The notes: generated by a model not told the origin, from the letters alone. Counted from the first letter of the stretch, positions 1 through 8,880 are shown. The stretch: DNA of 64,000 bases from Sinorhizobium alkalisoli (GCF_008932245.1 NZ_CP034909.1:2901001-2965000), one strand, 5' to 3'. Made by a program: numbers and translations.

Positions 1-1137
1 CAAACCGTCGCCTGGAAGGACGGCATCGTCGGGCGCCTGAACAGCGGGGTTACCGGGCTCCTGAAGAAGGCGGGCGTGAAGGCTGTATTTGGAGAAGCAC
101 GCTTCGTCGACGGCAAGACGGTCGATGTCGAGACGGAAACGGGCCAGCAGCGCATCCGCGCCGAAGCGGTCGTCATCGCCACCGGCTCGGCGCCGGTGGA
201 GCTTCCGGACCTGCCCTTCGGCGGCAGCGTCATCTCTTCCACCGAGGCTTTGGCTCTGGTTGAATTGCCCGAGACGCTCGCGGTCATCGGCGGCGGCTAT
301 ATCGGCCTCGAACTCGGGACCGCTTTTGCCAAACTTGGCTCGAAAGTGACCGTGCTCGAAGCGATGGACCGCATCCTGCCGCAGTACGACGCCGAACTTT
401 CAAGGCCGGTAATGAAGCGGCTCGGCGAACTCGGCATGGAGGTTTTCACCCGCACCACCGCGAAGCGCCTCTCGGCCGACAAGCGCGGTCTTCTGGCCGA
501 GGAAAACGGGCGGGCCTTCGAAGTTCCGGCAAAAAAGGTATTGGTCACCGTCGGTCGCGGGCCGGTGACGGAGGGCTGGGGGATCCAGGAGATCGATCTC
601 GACCGCTCCGGCCGCTTCATCCGCATCGACGACCAGTGCCGCACGTCCATGCGCGGCATCTATGCGATCGGCGACGTGACCGGCGAGCCGATGCTCGCGC
701 ACCGTGCCATGGCGCAGGGGGAAATGGTTGCCGAGATCGTCGCCGGGCAGAAGCGAAGCTGGGACAAGCGGTGCATCCCCGCCGTCTGCTTCACCGACCC
801 GGAAATCGTCAGCGCCGGTCTCTCACTGGAGGAGGCACGCGCGGCCGGCATCGAGGTCAGGATCGGCCAATTCCCCTTCCAGGCGAACGGCCGCGCCATG
901 ACGACCCTCGCCGAGGACGGATTCGTGCGCGTCGTCGCCCGCGCCGACAACCACCTCGTCCTCGGTATCCACGCCGTCGGCCATGCCGTCTCGGAACTCT
1001 CCGCTGCCTTCGCGCTGGCAATCGAGATGGGCGCGCGATTGGAAGACGTCGCCGGCACCATCCATGCCCACCCGACCCAATCGGAGGCCTTCCAGGAGGC
1101 GGCCTTCAAAGCCTTGGGGCACGCGCTGCATATTTGA
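1..1137 (+). CDS. lpdV: Dihydrolipoamide dehydrogenase (E3), 5' truncated by window edge
   Basis: The reading frame is open from base 1, so the N-terminal FAD-binding segment and redox-active disulfide lie outside the window. Visible are the central NAD-binding motif GGGYIGLELG (visible residues about 97-106), the second FAD motif YAIGDVTG (about 221-228) and the C-terminal dimerisation domain with the catalytic HAHPTQSEA motif. The enzyme reoxidises dihydrolipoamide on an E2 subunit with NAD+. From memory of Sinorhizobium gene order, the isoform next to the tyrosine-degradation genes belongs to the branched-chain 2-oxo-acid dehydrogenase (lpdV); a pyruvate or 2-oxoglutarate dehydrogenase E3 is the alternative. 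Family certain, isoform inferred. Confidence 0.88.
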   Translation, partial: QTVAWKDGIVGRLNSGVTGLLKKAGVKAVFGEARFVDGKTVDVETETGQQRIRAEAVVIATGSAPVELPDLPFGGSVISSTEALALVELPETLAVIGGGYIGLELGTAFAKLGSKVTVLEAMDRILPQYDAELSRPVMKRLGELGMEVFTRTTAKRLSADKRGLLAEENGRAFEVPAKKVLVTVGRGPVTEGWGIQEIDLDRSGRFIRIDDQCRTSMRGIYAIGDVTGEPMLAHRAMAQGEMVAEIVAGQKRSWDKRCIPAVCFTDPEIVSAGLSLEEARAAGIEVRIGQFPFQANGRAMTTLAEDGFVRVVARADNHLVLGIHAVGHAVSELSAAFALAIEMGARLEDVAGTIHAHPTQSEAFQEAAFKALGHALHI

Positions 1138-1157
1138 GATGTGGTGCAGGTTGTCCC

Positions 1158-1236
1158 TCATCCCGATGCCCGTCCTCCGCAGCAACTGCGGAGGGTGGAC
1201 CGCGACCTTTTCCCCCGCAGGCGGGGAGAAGGGGCG
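1158..1236. repeat. RIME-like intergenic palindrome
   Basis: Two inverted repeats in tandem: CCTCCGC/GCGGAGG near 1174-1193, then a CCCCGC/GCGGGG hairpin near 1212-1227. They lie between two converging genes. The same first arm recurs at about 42231-42274. This resembles the rhizobial RIME/ABC intergenic mosaic elements; it may also serve as a bidirectional stem-loop terminator. Confidence 0.6.
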
Positions 1237-1308
1237 ATGCCGCGCCCGCACATTTCCCAATACCGCTTCTTCCAAAGCCCCAGTTGCAGGGTCGAGGCAC
1301 GACGAGCG

Positions 1309-2490
1309 CTACTGCACCAACTCCAGCCCGACCGCCGTCGCTTCGCCGCCGCCGATGCAGAGGGAGGCGATGCCGCGCTTCACGCCGTTTTTTCGCATTG
1401 CATGGAGAAGCGTCACGACGATGCGCGCACCGGAGGCGCCTATCGGGTGGCCGAGGGCGCAGGCGCCGCCATGGATGTTGACGATGTCGTCGGAGAGACC
1501 GAGGTCGCGGATCGCCGCCATGGCGACGACGGCAAAGGCTTCGTTGATTTCGTAGAGCCCGACGCTCCCCTTCTCCCAGCCGAGCTGGTCGAAGAGCTTG
1601 TCGATGGCGCCGATCGGCGCCGTGGTGAACCAGGCGGGCTCCTGTGCATGGCCCGCATGGCCAGCGACGATCGCAAGCGGCGTCAGCCCGCGCTTCTCCG
1701 CCTCGCTCGCACGCATCAGGATCAGCGCAGCCGCACCATCGGAGATCGAGGAGGAATTGGCCGCCGTGACGCTGCCGCGGTCGCGGAAGGCTGGCTTCAG
1801 CTTCGGTATCTTCGCCGGATCGGCCTTCACCGGCTGCTCGTCGCGATCGAGATTGGCGCTCTTGCGCTTGCCGCCATCGACGATCGTCACGATTTCGTCG
1901 GCAAAGGATTTGTCTTCCGCCGCCTTCAGCGCCCGCTCGAGCGAGCGGAGTGCGAAAGCGTCCTGGTCTGCCCGCGAGAATTGGTAATGCTGGGCCGTAT
2001 CCTCGGCGTAGGTGCCCATCAGTCGTCCGGAATAGGCGTCCTCCAGCCCGTCCAAAAACATGTGGTCCTTGATCTCGCCGTGGCCAAGCCGAAAACCGCC
2101 GCGGGCCTTCGGCAGGAGATAAGGCGCGTTCGTCATCGACTCCATTCCGCCAACGGCAAGGACCGTGGCGCTGCCGGAGACAAGCGCGTCATTGCCGAGC
2201 ATCAGGGCCTTCATGCCCGAGCCGCAGACCTTGGAAACGGTTGTCGAGGGTGTCTCCTGTCCGAGGCCGGCGCCGAGTGCCGCCTGCCGGGCAGGATTCT
2301 GTCCGACGCCGGCGGGCAGGACATTACCCATCAGCACTTCGTCGACCTTATCGAGGCTGGCGCGATCCAGCGCCGCCTTCAACGCTGCCGACCCGAGCTC
2401 CGGCGCTGTCAGATCCTTGAGCCCTCCTTGGAACGCGCCCATCGGCGTGCGCGCCGCCGACACGATAACCACCGGATCGCGATTGCTCAT
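1309..2490 (-). CDS. Acetyl-CoA acetyltransferase (thiolase)
   Basis: A complete 393-residue thiolase. The acyl-accepting cysteine is C89 (KVCGSGM), the histidine is H348 (GHPIGASG) and the second catalytic cysteine is C378 (CIGGGEA), the same numbering as classical biosynthetic thiolases. NEAFA and the N-terminal ARTPMG motif are present. It condenses or cleaves acetoacetyl-CoA; with no phaB or ketone-body genes nearby, the direction cannot be told. The downstream of two adjacent ATGs was chosen because GGAGG stands 5 bases before it. It converges on lpdV. A role in breakdown of branched-chain or aromatic amino acids would fit the neighbours, but that is inference. Confidence 0.92.
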   Translation of the reverse strand: MSNRDPVVIVSAARTPMGAFQGGLKDLTAPELGSAALKAALDRASLDKVDEVLMGNVLPAGVGQNPARQAALGAGLGQETPSTTVSKVCGSGMKALMLGNDALVSGSATVLAVGGMESMTNAPYLLPKARGGFRLGHGEIKDHMFLDGLEDAYSGRLMGTYAEDTAQHYQFSRADQDAFALRSLERALKAAEDKSFADEIVTIVDGGKRKSANLDRDEQPVKADPAKIPKLKPAFRDRGSVTAANSSSISDGAAALILMRASEAEKRGLTPLAIVAGHAGHAQEPAWFTTAPIGAIDKLFDQLGWEKGSVGLYEINEAFAVVAMAAIRDLGLSDDIVNIHGGACALGHPIGASGARIVVTLLHAMRKNGVKRGIASLCIGGGEATAVGLELVQ

Positions 2491-2831
2491 CATATCCTCC
2501 CATTTCGCCGAATATCGGTCGGCCTTGGCCCCGGAGTGCGACCGTCGAGGCTGCGGAATGAGCGCCCCTCATCCGCCTGCCGCCACCTTCTCCCCGCAGG
2601 CGGGGAGAAGGGACATGTGGCACCGGCTCGTCCCCCAGCAGCACGGATCGTCAGGTGAAAACGAAGCGGAGGGCGCCGACTCGTCCCCTCTCCCCGCACG
2701 CAGGGAGAGGCTTAGGGTGAGGGGCAAATACCCGCATCTCATCGTCAACACTCTCGACCGACTATAACCGCCGAATGCAGTAAGGCAACGCCATCCGCGC
2801 CCTTGTGGGCCGCCGGCGGGATAGCCGCAGA
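2491..2831. repeat. Non-coding gap with two RIME-like palindromes
   Basis: A 341-base gap between thiolase and purU without a convincing gene. It holds a CTCCCCGC/GCGGGGAG palindrome near 2590-2612 and a related hairpin near 2689-2720 (CCCTCTCCCCGC and an imperfect partner). Both match the RIME-type intergenic element also seen near 1215 and 48140. Confidence 0.6.
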
Positions 2832-3716
2832 TTAGCCCATCCGTTCCGACGCGTAGGAGCCCGGGCTCGGCGGGAAGACGACGACGCGGTTGCCGTTGAT
2901 GAGGGTGCGGCGATGAATATGGGCGTGTATGGCGCGGGCCAGCACCTGGCTCTCGACGTCGCGGCCGATCGAGACATAGTCCTCGGCCGACTGCGCATGG
3001 GTGATGCGGGCGATGTCCTGCTCGATGATCGGGCCCTCGTCGAGATCGGCGGTGACGTAGTGCGCCGTCGCGCCGATCAGCTTGACGCCGCGCTCATAGG
3101 CCTGCTTGTAGGGGTTGGCGCCCTTGAACGACGGCAGGAAGGAGTGATGGATGTTGATGATCCTGCCCGACATTTTCTTGCACAGCGCATCCGACAGCAC
3201 CTGCATGTAGCGGGCGAGCACGATCAGCTCGGCGCCGGTCTGCTCGACGATCTCCATCAGCTGTGCTTCGGCCCTCGGCTTGTTCTCCTTCGTTACCTTG
3301 ATGCAGTGGAAGGGGATGTCGTGGTTGGCGATGACCTTCTGGTAATCGAAGTGGTTGGAGACGACGCCGACGATGTCGATCGGCAGCGCGCCGATCTTCC
3401 AGCGATAGAGCAGGTCGTTCAGGCAATGGCCGAACCGCGAGACCATCAAGAGCACCTTCATCCGCTCTTCCGAATCGCGGATCTCCATTGTCATGCCGAA
3501 CCGCTCGACCGCCGGAGCGAAGGCTTCGCGCAGCTCTTCGAGCTTAGCGCCAGCCTGGCTGATGAAAGAGACGCGCAGGAAGAAAAGCCCGGTTTCAAGG
3601 TCGTTGAATTGTGAGCTGTCGCTGATGTAACAGCCTTTTTCCGCGAGACCGCCGGTAACGGCGGCAACGATGCCGCGGGTAGATTTGCAGGTGACGGTCA
3701 GCACGTAGCTTTTCAT
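2832..3716 (-). CDS. purU: Formyltetrahydrofolate deformylase
   Basis: 294 residues, the usual family length. The N-terminal ~85 residues form an ACT-type regulatory domain (SYVLTVTCKSTRGIVAAV) and the rest the formyl-transferase/hydrolase fold, with the NIHHSFLPSF motif and the DEGPIIEQD segment carrying the catalytic Asn, His and Asp. It releases formate and THF from 10-formyl-THF, balancing one-carbon pools. The frame continues 16 codons upstream, but the internal ATG at 3716 has a GAGAGA ribosome-binding site and gives the canonical N-terminus. One-carbon turnover may tie it to methyl-group catabolism such as that at 48-51 kb; this is inference. Confidence 0.93.
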   Translation of the reverse strand: MKSYVLTVTCKSTRGIVAAVTGGLAEKGCYISDSSQFNDLETGLFFLRVSFISQAGAKLEELREAFAPAVERFGMTMEIRDSEERMKVLLMVSRFGHCLNDLLYRWKIGALPIDIVGVVSNHFDYQKVIANHDIPFHCIKVTKENKPRAEAQLMEIVEQTGAELIVLARYMQVLSDALCKKMSGRIINIHHSFLPSFKGANPYKQAYERGVKLIGATAHYVTADLDEGPIIEQDIARITHAQSAEDYVSIGRDVESQVLARAIHAHIHRRTLINGNRVVVFPPSPGSYASERMG

Positions 3717-3874
3717 CGGTGGTCTCTCATTCTGATGCGGTATCCGGCCCCTCGGGCCGTTCATGCGAAACTACCCTGGCGCTTCGAGACCCGCCGATCC
3801 ATTCGCGACATCGGCTGGACGGAACGGGCCACGCTCTCTCCGGCTCTCAGAAGTGAGACATTCAGGGCTTTTAC

Positions 3875-4023
3875 CCGGTCGGGATGCGTTTTGGCGAAGG
3901 CCTCGATCTCTGCGCAACGGGCATCGATGGCGACGATCCGCCGGCAACCGTAGAAAACGACGTCCTACAGCGCCTATAGCTCGCGGACGAGCGCCAGTAG
4001 TCGTAGAGACCGGTCTCCTGGAT
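3875..4023 (-). pseudogene. maiA: Remnant of maleylacetoacetate isomerase (maiA)
   Basis: Directly behind the fumarylacetoacetase-like gene one frame reads GLYDYWRSSASYR, the hallmark N-terminus of maleylacetoacetate isomerase (GST fold). After about 20 codons that frame departs from the family, and a different frame from about 3940 reads RIVAIDARCAEIEAFAKTHP, like the last helix of the same family. The ~170 residues between are missing. A GGAGG stands 8 bases before an ATC codon (4021-4023) where an ATG would be expected, so the start seems lost too. The gene is dead by internal deletion plus frameshift. Confidence 0.75.
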
Positions 4024-4046
4024 CCGGGTCGCCTCCCGTCTCGCTA

Positions 4047-5060
4047 TCAGCGCTCGTACTTCTCCACCTTCTGCTCGATGGCGCCGAAGATCGAATGGCC
4101 GCTCGCGTCTTTCATCTCGATCCTGACGACGTCGCCGAACTTCAGGAAATGCGTCTTCGGTGCGCCGCTCTCGATCGTTTCGATCATGCGCAGCTCCGCG
4201 AGGCAGGAATAACCGACGCCCCCCTCCGACACCGGTCTGCCCGGCCCGCCGTCGAGTTTGTTGGACACGGTCCCCGAGCCGATGATCGTGCCGGACGTGA
4301 GCGGGCGGGTGCGGGCCGCATGGGCGATCAGTTGCGGGAAATCGAAGGTCATATCGATGCCGGCATTGGCTCGACCGAAGGGCCTGCCGTTGAGATCGAC
4401 GCGAAGCGGCAAATGCAGCTTGCCGCCGTCCCACGCCTCGCGCAATTCGTCCGGCGTCACGGCGACCGGCGAGAAGGCGGAAGACGGCTTCGATTGGTAG
4501 AAGCCGAATCCCTTGGCGAGCTCGGCCGGAATGAGTCCGCGCAGCGAAACGTCGTTGACGAGCATGACAAGACGGATCGCCTCGCGCGCCTCCTCAACCG
4601 TCGCGCCCATCGGCACATCGTCGACGATCACCGCGACCTCGCCCTCCATATCGATGCCCCAGGCCTCATCCGCCATGAGGATCGGGTCGCGCGGCCCGAG
4701 GAAGCCGTCGGATCCGCCCTGATAGATCAGCGGATCGTTCCAGAAGCTTGCCGGCATCTCCGCGTTGCGCGCCTTCCTGACCAGTTCGACGTGGTTGACA
4801 TAGGCGGAGCCGTCGGCCCAGTGGAACGCCCGCGGCAAGGGCGAGGCGGCATCGTGCTCGTGGAAACGCATGGTCGGCTGGGAGCCGGTCTCTATACCGT
4901 CGGCGACACGCGCCAGCCGCGGCCCAGCATGCGCCCAGTCGTCGAGGGCCGCCTGCAGCGTGCGGGCGATATGCCCGACTTCCGAGCAACGGGTGAGGTC
5001 TTTCGAGACCACGACGAGCCTGCCGTCGCGGGTGGAATCTTTCAGCGTCGCGAGTTTCAT
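4047..5060 (-). CDS. Fumarylacetoacetate hydrolase family protein
   Basis: 337 residues from the ATG at 5060 (MKLATLKDS...); the frame is open 19 codons further up but that stretch looks untranslated. The FAH fold is shown by the metal-binding DMEGEVAVIVDD segment, the FYQSKPSS motif and the IGSGTVSNK region before the C-terminus. In rhizobia such genes sit with hmgA and maiA and split fumarylacetoacetate into fumarate and acetoacetate in tyrosine breakdown. Here it ends 24 bases before the maiA remnant and stands with hpd and an AsnC regulator, which supports that role. The family also covers other acylpyruvate hydrolases. Confidence 0.82.
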   Translation of the reverse strand: MKLATLKDSTRDGRLVVVSKDLTRCSEVGHIARTLQAALDDWAHAGPRLARVADGIETGSQPTMRFHEHDAASPLPRAFHWADGSAYVNHVELVRKARNAEMPASFWNDPLIYQGGSDGFLGPRDPILMADEAWGIDMEGEVAVIVDDVPMGATVEEAREAIRLVMLVNDVSLRGLIPAELAKGFGFYQSKPSSAFSPVAVTPDELREAWDGGKLHLPLRVDLNGRPFGRANAGIDMTFDFPQLIAHAARTRPLTSGTIIGSGTVSNKLDGGPGRPVSEGGVGYSCLAELRMIETIESGAPKTHFLKFGDVVRIEMKDASGHSIFGAIEQKVEKYER

Positions 5061-5210
5061 GGTGTTTCCCGAGATGTTCTGTTGATCCGCTCCGACCGGC
5101 GCGAACCATTGCAGCATGTCATGGTTCGTTGCGGAAAGTCACTTGTTTCCGGGTGTGCCGTCGAATTTTCAGGCAACGGCCGTGGGAAAGTCGCCCGCGG
5201 CCGGATGAAC

Positions 5211-5690
5211 CTATCCCCGCACGCGCTCCGGGATCGGCAGCCCCTCGAAGCTCTTCAAAGTCTCGAGCACGATCGAGGTCTTGACGTGCTGGACGCTGTC
5301 ATGCGGCAAGAGCACATCGTTGACGAAGCGCGACAACCCGGCAAGGTCGGGTGTTACGACGCGCAGGTGATAATCCATCTCGCCAGTCAGCGCATAGGCC
5401 TCCAGCACCTCCGGCAGCCCGGAAATCAGCTTGGCGAACCGCTTGGCATTGTCGCGATTGTGGGTGGCGAGCGTCACCGAGATCACCACCATCAGGTCGA
5501 GCCCCAGCTTCTGCCGGTCGATCTGCGCCTGATAGCCGGTGATATAGCCTTCCGCCTCCAGCCGCGAGCGCCGCCGCGAACATTGCGACGGTGATAGCGC
5601 GATCCGCTCGGACAACTCGTTATTGGTCAGATGCCCGTCCCGCTGCAACGCGCTAAGTATCTTGAGATCAAAGCCGTCGAGTTGCTCCAT
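5211..5690 (-). CDS. AsnC/Lrp family transcriptional regulator
   Basis: 159 residues, the normal Lrp length. Residues ~5-50 form the winged helix (DLKILSALQRDGHLTNNELSERIALSPSQCSRRR), followed by the AsnC ligand-binding ACT-like domain (AYALTGEMDYHLRVV). The frame is open upstream, but the ATG at 5690 has GAGGA 8 bases before it and starts the canonical sequence. It is transcribed away from hpd, with a 134-base divergent control region. AsnC regulators beside hpd commonly activate aromatic amino-acid catabolism in response to tyrosine, phenylalanine or a product; that role is inferred from position. Confidence 0.88.
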   Translation of the reverse strand: MEQLDGFDLKILSALQRDGHLTNNELSERIALSPSQCSRRRSRLEAEGYITGYQAQIDRQKLGLDLMVVISVTLATHNRDNAKRFAKLISGLPEVLEAYALTGEMDYHLRVVTPDLAGLSRFVNDVLLPHDSVQHVKTSIVLETLKSFEGLPIPERVRG

Positions 5691-5710
5691 TGCATGCGTC
5701 CTCATGCCCA

Positions 5711-5729
5711 TGCACGCACAATTCGTGCA
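5711..5729. promoter_or_regulatory. Candidate operator in the asnC-hpd divergent region
   Basis: An inverted repeat TGCACG-N7-CGTGCA in the control region shared by the AsnC/Lrp gene and hpd, about 20 bases upstream of the regulator's start and 95 upstream of hpd. Its size and place suit an Lrp-family half-site pair. No binding data; assigned by symmetry and position. Confidence 0.35.
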
Positions 5730-5824
5730 CAGTTTCGCCAAAACCCTGCAAGAATACAAGCATCATGCATCGCATCTGCGGCATACTCCGGCAAAAGTTC
5801 TCGAGGATTGAGAGGAGACTTTCG

Positions 5825-6931
5825 ATGGGCCCGTTTCCGCATGACGCCCCGCCCGCAACGATCTCGGCGGACAACCCCGCCGGAACGGACGGCTTCGAGT
5901 TCGTCGAATTCGCCCATCCGGAGCCGGAAAAACTCGTGGAGCTTTTCGCGCGCATGGGCTACACCCCCGTCGCACGGCACCGGGCGAAGAACATCACCGT
6001 GTGGCGGCAGGGCGACATCAATTACATCCTGAATGCCGAGCCCGGTTCGCATGCGATGCGCTTCGTCGACAAGCACGGCCCCTGTGCACCGTCCATGGCG
6101 TGGCGCGTCGTCGACGCCAAGCAGGCTTTCGAACATGCGGTGTCGAACGGTGCCGAAGCCTATGAGGGCAGCGACAAGACCCTCGATGTCCCGGCAATCG
6201 TCGGCATCGGCGGCTCACTTCTCTATTTCATCGACAGCTATGGCGCGAAAGGCTCGGCCTATGATGCCGAGTTCGAATGGGTCGGTGAACGCGATCCGAG
6301 GCCGGAGGGCGTCGGCTTCTACTATCTCGACCACCTGACCCATAACGTCTATCGCGGCAACATGGACAAGTGGTGGGCCTTCTACCGAGAGCTCTTCAAC
6401 TTCAAGCAGATCCACTTCTTCGACATCGACGGCCGCATTACCGGCTTGCTCAGTCGGGCGATCACTTCACCTTGTGGCAAGATCCGCATTCCGCTGAACG
6501 AGTCGAAGGACGAAACCAGCCAGATCGAGGAATACTTGAAGAAATACAAAGGCGAAGGCATCCAGCACATCGCCGTCGGTACCGAGGCGATCTACGACGC
6601 AACGGACAAGCTCGCGGCAAACGGCCTCAAATTCATGCCCGGGCCGCCGGACACCTACTATGAGATGTCGCACGAGCGTGTGCACGGCCATGAGGAACCG
6701 ATCGAGCGGATGAAGAAGCACGGTATCCTGATCGATGGCGAGGGCGTGATCGACGGCGGCATGACGAAGATCCTGCTGCAGATCTTCTCGCGCACGGTCA
6801 TCGGCCCGATCTTCTTCGAATTTATCCAGCGTAAAGGCGACGAGGGTTTTGGCGAGGGAAACTTCCGGGCGTTGTTTGAATCGATCGAAGCCGATCAGAT
6901 CCGCCGCGGCGCCCTGCAGCGGCGTGCGTAG
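5825..6931 (+). CDS. hpd: 4-hydroxyphenylpyruvate dioxygenase
   Basis: 368 residues from the ATG at 5825, which follows a GAGAGGAGA site; the longer open frame upstream overlaps the regulator and is not used. Two vicinal-oxygen-chelate domains: an N-terminal one (GFEFVEFAHPEPEKL) and the catalytic C-terminal one with iron ligands in LDHLTHNV (~169), GIQHIAVGT (~247) and FFEFIQRKG (~331). The closing GFGEGNFRALFESIE motif is intact. It turns 4-hydroxyphenylpyruvate into homogentisate, second step of tyrosine breakdown. The next enzyme, homogentisate dioxygenase, is not in the window and maiA is a remnant, so the local pathway looks broken after this step. Confidence 0.95.
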   Translation: MGPFPHDAPPATISADNPAGTDGFEFVEFAHPEPEKLVELFARMGYTPVARHRAKNITVWRQGDINYILNAEPGSHAMRFVDKHGPCAPSMAWRVVDAKQAFEHAVSNGAEAYEGSDKTLDVPAIVGIGGSLLYFIDSYGAKGSAYDAEFEWVGERDPRPEGVGFYYLDHLTHNVYRGNMDKWWAFYRELFNFKQIHFFDIDGRITGLLSRAITSPCGKIRIPLNESKDETSQIEEYLKKYKGEGIQHIAVGTEAIYDATDKLAANGLKFMPGPPDTYYEMSHERVHGHEEPIERMKKHGILIDGEGVIDGGMTKILLQIFSRTVIGPIFFEFIQRKGDEGFGEGNFRALFESIEADQIRRGALQRRA

Positions 6932-7069
6932 ACGCGCTACAACCCGCGCGTCATTTCAGGAGCACAAAGATCGGCGTAACTCTTTGAATTTGCTGCATGC
7001 CACTCGCTCAATTGCAAAGACGCCGCGTGTCCGACCAGATGCGCGGCGTCCATGCAGCCATCGAGACCG

Positions 7070-7840
7070 TCAGTTGCGCCAGCGGGGCGGGCCCGCATCG
7101 CCGTCATGCCTGAAGTAGCGGGACGCCGCTTCTGTCCGGTTTCGCACGTTCATCTTCTTGTAGATGTTACGGACATGAACCTTGACGGTGTTCTCCGACA
7201 GGCCGAGTCGGTCGGCAATGATCTTGTTCTGCGTGCCCATGCAGATCAGATCGAGGATCTGGACCTCCCGGCTTGTCAGCAGACCTCTGCCGACATCGCT
7301 CCTCTGTGCCGGGGGCATGGCCTCGGCGCATGCCTCGCGCTGGGCAGGCGTGGCACTGCCTGTCTCCGACCGCGGCGCCAGCCGACGCAGCAGGGCGGCC
7401 GGAAAATGCTCGCCGCCCTTCATCAGCAAATCGATGGCGGTCAGGCAGACGTCCAGATGGAGGTTCAAGGGCAGGACGCCATGGATCAGCCCCTCGTCGA
7501 CAAAGCCGGCGATCGATGAATCGACCTCGTCCGCATTCTCGACGACGAGCCCGATCGAGGCCCGCGGATGGAACTCGTGGATCGTCCTGATGACCGATGG
7601 AAACGTGCTCGCCGGTAGGCGGTAGAGCATAATCAGCGCCACATCGTCGAGATTGCCATCGAGCAGGCTGTCGGCCTCCGAAAGGCTCACAACTTCATTC
7701 CCCTGGAACCGGGTGCTGATCGCCTGCGTCAGACATTCGGCGAGCAGATCCGCCCTGGCGAGCATTACGATCTTCGCTTTCTTCGCTAAAACCCTGTTGT
7801 TGTCCTCAAATTCGCTCAAACTGGAGCCGGTACGATACAT
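7070..7840 (-). CDS. LuxR-family regulator with degenerate receiver (module 1)
   Basis: 256 residues. The C-terminal ~65 residues are a LuxR/FixJ helix-turn-helix (LTSREVQILDLICMGTQNKI, then LGLSENTVKVHVRNIYKKMN). The N-terminal half resembles a receiver but lacks the phospho-acceptor: the strand that should end in Asp reads ALIMLYRL. The ATG at 7840 was chosen over one six codons upstream because GGAGGGG stands 5 bases before it. It lies upstream of the Gly-rich/type I secretion genes, as its counterpart at 46973-47740 lies beside the second secretion locus, so both may control surface-protein export. Control without phosphorylation is likely. Confidence 0.8.
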   Translation of the reverse strand: MYRTGSSLSEFEDNNRVLAKKAKIVMLARADLLAECLTQAISTRFQGNEVVSLSEADSLLDGNLDDVALIMLYRLPASTFPSVIRTIHEFHPRASIGLVVENADEVDSSIAGFVDEGLIHGVLPLNLHLDVCLTAIDLLMKGGEHFPAALLRRLAPRSETGSATPAQREACAEAMPPAQRSDVGRGLLTSREVQILDLICMGTQNKIIADRLGLSENTVKVHVRNIYKKMNVRNRTEAASRYFRHDGDAGPPRWRN

Positions 7841-8791
7841 TATCCCCTCCTTGGGCATTCCCCCTATCTTCTTAAGGGTATTGGAGCGCCCTGTCTGAAA
7901 ATGTTTTCGATCAAAAATGCGAAGTCACTAACCACGAAAAAACTTCATGATGGCTAATGTATCGTAAATATGGGGGATAAGAAACAGCCCAAAAGGGTTA
8001 GATTCGGCCCCATTCCCGTCCAAATAGTCCCGATTTGCACCAATTCTGGGTGAGTCGAGCTGATGTCAAGTCTGCGCGGCCGTGGGCGTGTCCGTCCTTT
8101 TCGCGCCAAGCGGGGACCCGGGCATTCTAGAGGGTATGTCAGGTTGCGCTTATCGCAACCCTGTACCTCGGAATGAGGAGCACAGGCCGCCGTCTCCCCT
8201 TCGACCTGAACCACTTTATACTCCAAAGGGGCTAGCGGCGGCGCATCACGGCCTCGGCAGGCATGTATGCTTCCGGTCTTCCGGCGGGCGGATGTCGAGA
8301 CCCGACGACCCATCATCGAAAAATCCCGCTTAGGTTGAGACTCGACAGGTAATTCCATCTTACGGGCATGCAGCCTCGGATTCACAATGTTAACATCGCC
8401 TTAATGGCCGGACAGTCCGAAGGGGTAAGGACGACTCGCTTCGCTGGACAAGACGACCGCTTCCTCGGAAGCAATATCCGGCTGTGCTGCCCCCATCCCG
8501 GATGCCCTCATCCGCCAAGTGACGGCTGGGACTAACCATAATTGGTATCTTCCACTTCTCCCCATTCCGGATCACACTGTACCGGTCGCATGGAGTTGTA
8601 TGCGTCTCCGGACAAGGTTCAGCGTAGGTTTGGAAACTATTTATATTGCGTTCGTATGACAAAGTGTATGACTATCAATTATCAACACCTAATGCATTAG
8701 CGGAATATCCCTAACCGTGAAATTTATATTGAACAAAATACAGAGAGTATCGAAACACCCGCAGATGAATATCGATAGTTCATCTGAGTGA
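7841..8791. other. Long region without a supported gene
   Basis: About 950 bases upstream of the LuxR gene with only short, unrelated open frames. It contains a TTAA-N7-TTAAC box on the minus strand (8389-8404) and a perfect 12-base palindrome CTAATGCATTAG (8689-8700), and is richer in A/T than its surroundings towards 8600-8780. It could carry long upstream control elements or a small RNA; nothing specific is recognised. Confidence 0.4.
8389..8404 (-). promoter_or_regulatory. CtrA-type box TTAA-N7-TTAAC
   Basis: On the minus strand the sequence reads TTAAGGCGATGTTAAC, a full match to the alphaproteobacterial CtrA consensus. It lies about 550 bases upstream of the LuxR gene's start, which is far for direct control, so the target is unclear. 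One of three such boxes in the window. Confidence 0.35.
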
Positions 8792-8842
8792 GAGCCAGCG
8801 CCAAAAAAACCTATGAAGATGAAGGGGTTTCGGTGCTGGCTC
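8792..8842 (-). terminator. Stem-loop downstream of the 8.9-kb gene
   Basis: Outer arms GAGCCAGC (8792-8799) and GCTGGCTC (8835-8842) pair perfectly, and a run of seven A/T lies inside so the stem can extend. It begins about 40 bases past the stop of the minus-strand gene at 8881 and is a likely terminator, though the T-run lies within the hairpin rather than after it. Confidence 0.4.
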
Positions 8843-8880
8843 CTTCCTCCGTTTCTCCACAGTGTAAGAAAAGCCTCTCC

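Noticed and set aside
636..1481. A 281-codon frame overlapping lpdV
   Set aside because: It is Arg/Pro-rich and out of frame with the well-supported dehydrogenase gene.
5690..5824. Longer N-terminus for hpd
   Set aside because: The extra 45 codons overlap the divergent regulator's control region and are Cys/Ser-rich; the ATG at 5825 has a good ribosome site.
8390..8662. A 90-codon minus-strand frame
   Set aside because: No ribosome site, no coherent hydrophobic or charged pattern and no context; treated as chance.
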